Assembly: GCA_032622095.1 (NCBI GenBank)
Contig: CP136066.1
Coordinates: 169,828,664-169,892,663 of the forward strand
Source of the DNA: Siphonodentalium dalli
Lineage: Eukaryota > Mollusca > Scaphopoda > Gadilida > Siphonodentaliidae
Direction: 5' to 3'
DNA length: 64,000 nt
Position numbers and translations under genes: made by a program
Shown: positions 60,413-64,000 of the stretch, piece by piece
How positions within the stretch are numbered: position 1 is the first letter of the stretch
Layout of the letters: each line of letters begins with the position of its first letter
The notes under the pieces: model-generated
The model's input: only the letters and a program-made list of their open reading frames with translations
What the model was told of the DNA's origin: nothing
Database searches by the model: none

Positions 60413-60612
60413 TTACTCTTTGGCTTTTATGAACCATTATGGGTTGTTGTTAATGAAGTTTTCTTCTTTGTTTTCACCGAAACCAGAACCGTGTGAGCAA
60501 ATTTTCGTGGCCTCTCGGGGTCCTCAACGGTCTTCGCTGTGGTCTGAACGTATCTGATAACGTAACCGCAGCGTCTGGTATCAGAGTTGTTGGGTTCGCT
60601 CCCTTGAACTAT
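60413..60612 (-). pseudogene. PhyH-family last exon, unit 5 (5'-truncated)
   Basis: Only the end remains, cut at the array boundary just upstream of the Fe-ligand codon. That codon is CAA (Gln) here instead of CAT, while TRRCGY keeps the 2-oxoglutarate Arg and PERPR has no stop. The missing base after VLVS is shared, and the TAA in NNP*WF is present. In these traits it is intermediate between unit 1 and units 2-4. Confidence 0.75.
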
Positions 60613-61560
60613 TAGTCGGATTCCTTATGTCGAAAAAAATGGTCGCGCGTTTTCGGAATGTTAAAAGCGATATGAGAACAGTTTCTATACCACCAGTGTG
60701 TCTATTTTCAGAATCTACCTGTTTCCAGCTTGATATGTTAGTGGAAACAGGTTTTTGTGAGGCTTTTGTTTGTGTACCCCTCTATTTTTTCCCCGTCCAT
60801 CTGGTAATAAAAACATGCCATTACGCATAGCCAGTTCGGTAAGTGGCTTTCTTTGTTCTTATAAATCGTAAAACATGGAGAGATCTTGCCATAATTACTT
60901 AATTACATATCTTAATGTGGAATTTTATCATAAAATCATCAGATGAATTGTATTTATGACTGCATTTTCAATTTTCTTTCCCAAATATTAAGGTATTGTA
61001 TATTCTTAAAACCAGCTAGATCACACATAGACGAACATGAACAATCTACAAGGATATCTTGATCATATGCCACAAACAAAACTTCGATACATCGAATTTT
61101 GGTAAAGATATCGCAGAAAAGCTAACCCTACCCCACCCTCACTGATTTCACAAGTCAGATTCCTTTGGTCAAAAACAACGGTCGCGCAATTTCGGATTGT
61201 CTAAAATGACATGCGAACGGTTTATTTATCAATAGCGTGTCTACTTTCAGAGTTGACCTGTGTCCAGTTGAAATTTTATTGAAAAAAAGTGTTTTTGGAC
61301 TGTTTTAAGAATTTAAAGAGCGTTTGCTTATTATACAAATATTAATCCTCATAACTAACCTTCTGGTGGATGTGCGAGTTGAAATTAACAAAAGTATCAA
61401 ATATGGCGGTCTACTTTCAGGGTCTACTTGTTTCCAGTCTGACATTTTAGTGGAAACAAATTGTTTGGACGGTTTAAAAAATTTAAAGAGCGTTTACTGA
61501 TTATACAGATATTAACTTACACGATTAGCCTTTTCATGAATTGTGCGAGTTGATATTATG
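60613..61560 (+). repeat. Degenerate repeat, about three copies
   Basis: (G)GATTCCTTATGTCGAAAAA, GGTCGCGCG(T/A)TTTCGG, GTCTA(T/C)TTTCAGA and CTGTTTCCAG recur at 60618-60760, 61150-61320 and (second half only) 61408-61560. The later ones add AATTTAAAGAGCGTTT(G/A)CTTATTATAC. The frame at 60627-60830 is a by-product. Confidence 0.7.
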
Positions 61561-62250
61561 CACATATGTCAAGTATGTCAAGTCCACCATCATGGCATCA
61601 GCCACGGCGATTTGAGATAAAGGGTGTTGTAGGGTGGCCCGTAAAACAAATTAAGTAATCACCCCTTTCACCAACCCGATCCAAAGTTGCCGCCGTCCTG
61701 GGGGTGGGTCACATAAGGCACCCACGACATTCAGTATATCTTGGGGCCACCCTACAGCACCAATTCTACCACATCAAACGGTTAATGGGCCGAACAATTG
61801 TATAGGTGCCATATTTGAACCCATCTGGGCGGCCATTTTGGATCGGAGATGGATAAGCCGGTGAATATTTAGTTTGTCTCATCAGGGGTCACCCTACAAC
61901 ACACTGTATTCGACCTAATATTGGGGGGGGGGGGGCATTGCATTGTACCATAATTATATGGACCCCAATGATCATTTATCATTTTCGCTCGAATGGGCTG
62001 AAGGTGTGAAAATTTAGCTTGCTTTGCTAGCCACCGTACAACACCCTTTATTTTATCTATATCGGTCAAGTGACCAAGAAATAATGTGTACCCTATTTGA
62101 CCCCTTCTGAGGGGCGACCATTTTGGATCGGGTATGGTTGAAAGGGGTGAAAATTTATAAGTTTGTTTTGGGCCCACCCTACAAAACCCTTTATTTGACT
62201 TAATTCGGCCAAATAAATATCGTCGCATGAGAACCAAATGGTTCTATGTC
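61561..62250. repeat. Degenerate tandem repeat around CACCCTACAACACC
   Basis: Phrases CCATTTTGGATCGG, GTGAAAATTTA, TTTGT and CACCCTACAACACC recur near 61830-61905, 62000-62050 and 62108-62190, with a further related copy near 61735-61755, a spacing of about 140-165 bp. A 14-base poly(G) run is at about 61923. The overlapping minus-strand frames 61869-62323 derive from it. Confidence 0.65.
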
Positions 62251-64000
62251 CAATTTGGCGGGAAAATGAGTTATGGGTATCATTGGAATCGGATGAGAAT
62301 TTTCTATCGAATGAACCAAACATACTTTACCATATATGCACCGTTCGTTCGTAAAACGCAGTGCATTTAGGCTCTATATCCATAACGAACAAATTCGTCC
62401 GAGCAAAAAGGTTCTATCTCCTTAGCCAATGAAAATGACGATATACAAAAATTGACGAATGGCTGCTATGAAAAATATGCGATAATATACAATGATGTAA
62501 ACAGGCATTTCTCACGATTTGTTCATATCACTTTCATTCTATATATGTTAAAGGTACGGTTGGCCTTGGCGGTGGGTATCCTGTGAAAATATTTCCACCC
62601 GTCAAAAACCGCCACAAACAGAAAGAACAACAAAATGTAGACAGACTTTGTTCGTATACAAATAAGAAATATCACATACACAGTATGTTATTGTCATATG
62701 TTTGACCATTGTTATGTAAACAAAAGCATAAAAAGTTACTTTTCTGGTGTTTGTTTATATTATGATGGTAAACATAAAGAGCGTTCTTTGTGGGCGAATT
62801 CCTGATATGGAACGAATAAAGAGCGTTTATGCCATTTGTGTGTGATTAGCCAGCAGCATTGTGTTGTCTTCTGTAACACAATCAGGCTCTTGCTTAGGTA
62901 AAATATAGTAAATCTTTATGATAACATGCTGTTTACGCGATGGTCATGGTATATATGAACGAAACTGTATGCGTTTTAATGTTTTTCTGTTTACGGTGAT
63001 TGGAACAAATATGAATATTTTCGACAACTAAGGCCTCACGTGCCTTTAATCTTACGCAGATATCACCCTGCTACCAATTTACATATTTTGCTACTCATTG
63101 CTTATCGTTTAACCCCGTACCGCGGCTTGTTTTAGTCGGTATATGGAGATAGAACCCTTTTGCCCTGAAATAATATGCAGCAAAAATCCATGCCACTGCA
63201 TAACGTTGCGGGAGATAGAACGTTCTTGCTCTGGCAATTCCTACCCTAGTTCGTCCTCCTCTCTTGAGAACCTTCTTATTTCGATATATTTATTATTATA
63301 TACATGTATATTATTTATGACTATATATTAAATTGAACTAATACAAAAATAGTATGGTTATCGTATATATAGTGTACTTATATTCCCAAAGTTCATGCAA
63401 AGTCCACAAGCACGAAAACATAGCCATGTATAGGGACGCCGGAATGTTTAGTTTATGGGGTTTTGGGTCTTCCTGTTCGAATTTGCTAACATGAAAATAG
63501 TCATGGTTGTAACATAATTTTGCGGGATATGGATTGTACACCCACATGACACATGTACGTTCATATATAACATATTAGGTTATAATCAGAAATGTTCAAC
63601 CAGGCAGAAAAATGGGACCACTTCTATTTAAGCCTCATCGGACATTGCGTATGAAATAGAAACTCGTCTGATATTTAGAAGTTAAACATACTTATTCTGT
63701 TCAATATTGGTCAAATAGACGGCGAAAGATCTATTGGAGAAAGAACCTGAAAGGCGAGTTCTAGCCAAAATCGAACGAAACGAAGTTTGTTTATCTCCAT
63801 TGTAATTCATTCCATCAGAAAAAAGATAAAAACTATAAATGTGTCATTTAATTAACCAAATGTATGAAAAGTTGGATAAGAAATGCATTCAGGAAATTAG
63901 AGACAACCTATTTGTCACCCCAGTTCACATGGAAAGGGGTCTCGGTTGTCTAACGTGTAATGTTTATGACTCCAAGCCAATAGACCTCTCTGTGCTGGAG
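62251..64000. other. Unassigned region
   Basis: No gene recognised. The phrase GGAGATAGAACC(C/T)TTTTGC occurs inverted at 62403-62421 and direct at 63145-63163, with a related GGGAGATAGAACGTTCTTGC near 63208. TAAAGAGCGTT recurs near 62776 and 62817. Frames at 63143-63331 (+) and 63338-63547 (-) are unrecognised. Confidence 0.45.

Larger units (their letters stand above)
47453..60612. repeat. Tandem segmental duplication array (5 units)
   Basis: The junction phrase GGTCAAATTAGT(T/A)CAATAAG occurs near 47455, 49975, 53341, 56714 and 60037, giving units of about 2.5, 3.37, 3.37 and 3.33 kb and a truncated fifth. Order within a unit: PhyH-like last exon (-), 26-bp minisatellite, unique block beginning CTAGTTGTGCGGCCACAATA, 50-bp minisatellite. 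Units 2, 3 and 4 are nearly identical and contain an extra 787-bp MITE. Unit 5 stops inside the PhyH exon at about 60612. Confidence 0.95.

Overview
This is a non-coding, repeat-dominated stretch of a metazoan nuclear genome, most likely a marine invertebrate. The species cannot be named from the sequence. The call rests on: AT-rich DNA without operons or dense ORFs; several APE-type LINE clades (L2/CR1-like, and a possible Tx1/L1-like scrap); Helitrons ending in CTAG; hAT-like and TTAA-flanked MITEs; minisatellites; and one intron-bounded exon of a phytanoyl-CoA dioxygenase-like (PhyH) gene. No intact protein-coding gene, tRNA, rRNA or CRISPR array was found. Most open frames of 60-150 codons lie in repeats or antisense to repeats.

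Layout. 1-1716: two copies of a MITE with GGTTACAC ends. 2365-6040: a long LINE (endonuclease, reverse transcriptase, C-terminal region and a TATCC-repeat tail) broken by frameshifts and stops. 6041-7816: unassigned DNA plus repeat fragments. 7817-11651: a large inverted repeat (arms about 1.5 kb) holding a LINE 3' fragment. 11653-23835: a nested transposon stack. An outer element ending GGGGTC(A/G)(A/G)TACTATGAA carries a GC-rich element (13220-14298), a second copy of itself (about 14739-17003), and a 5.8-kb element (17679-23471) with long inverted arms around a satellite of roughly 190-bp units. 23836-29930: minus-strand LINE fragments and a dispersed repeat. 30556-32282: three Helitron-like units joined head to tail. 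33289-33400: a long hairpin. 35893-37036: a hAT MITE with an exact 8-bp duplication. 38098-40085: a dispersed repeat split by an L2-type LINE. 40980-44385: a Helitron that itself contains a TTAA MITE. 46085-46790: a LINE C-terminal fragment.

47453-60612 is a tandem segmental array: one unit of 2.5 kb, three of about 3.35 kb and one truncated unit. Each has the last exon of a PhyH-like gene on the minus strand, and the four full-length units also carry a 26-bp and a 50-bp minisatellite. All copies share a frameshift. Units 2-4 have also lost the second iron-binding histidine and the 2-oxoglutarate arginine and gained stops, while unit 1 keeps both residues. Units 2-4 carry a 787-bp MITE absent from unit 1, which dates their amplification after that insertion.

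60613-64000 holds degenerate tandem repeats and unassigned DNA. The genes do not form a pathway. The window is best read as layered transposon insertion and segmental duplication. No new defence or enzymatic system is supported. The most informative signals are the decaying PhyH exon array, the nested transposons, and the Helitron concatemer.
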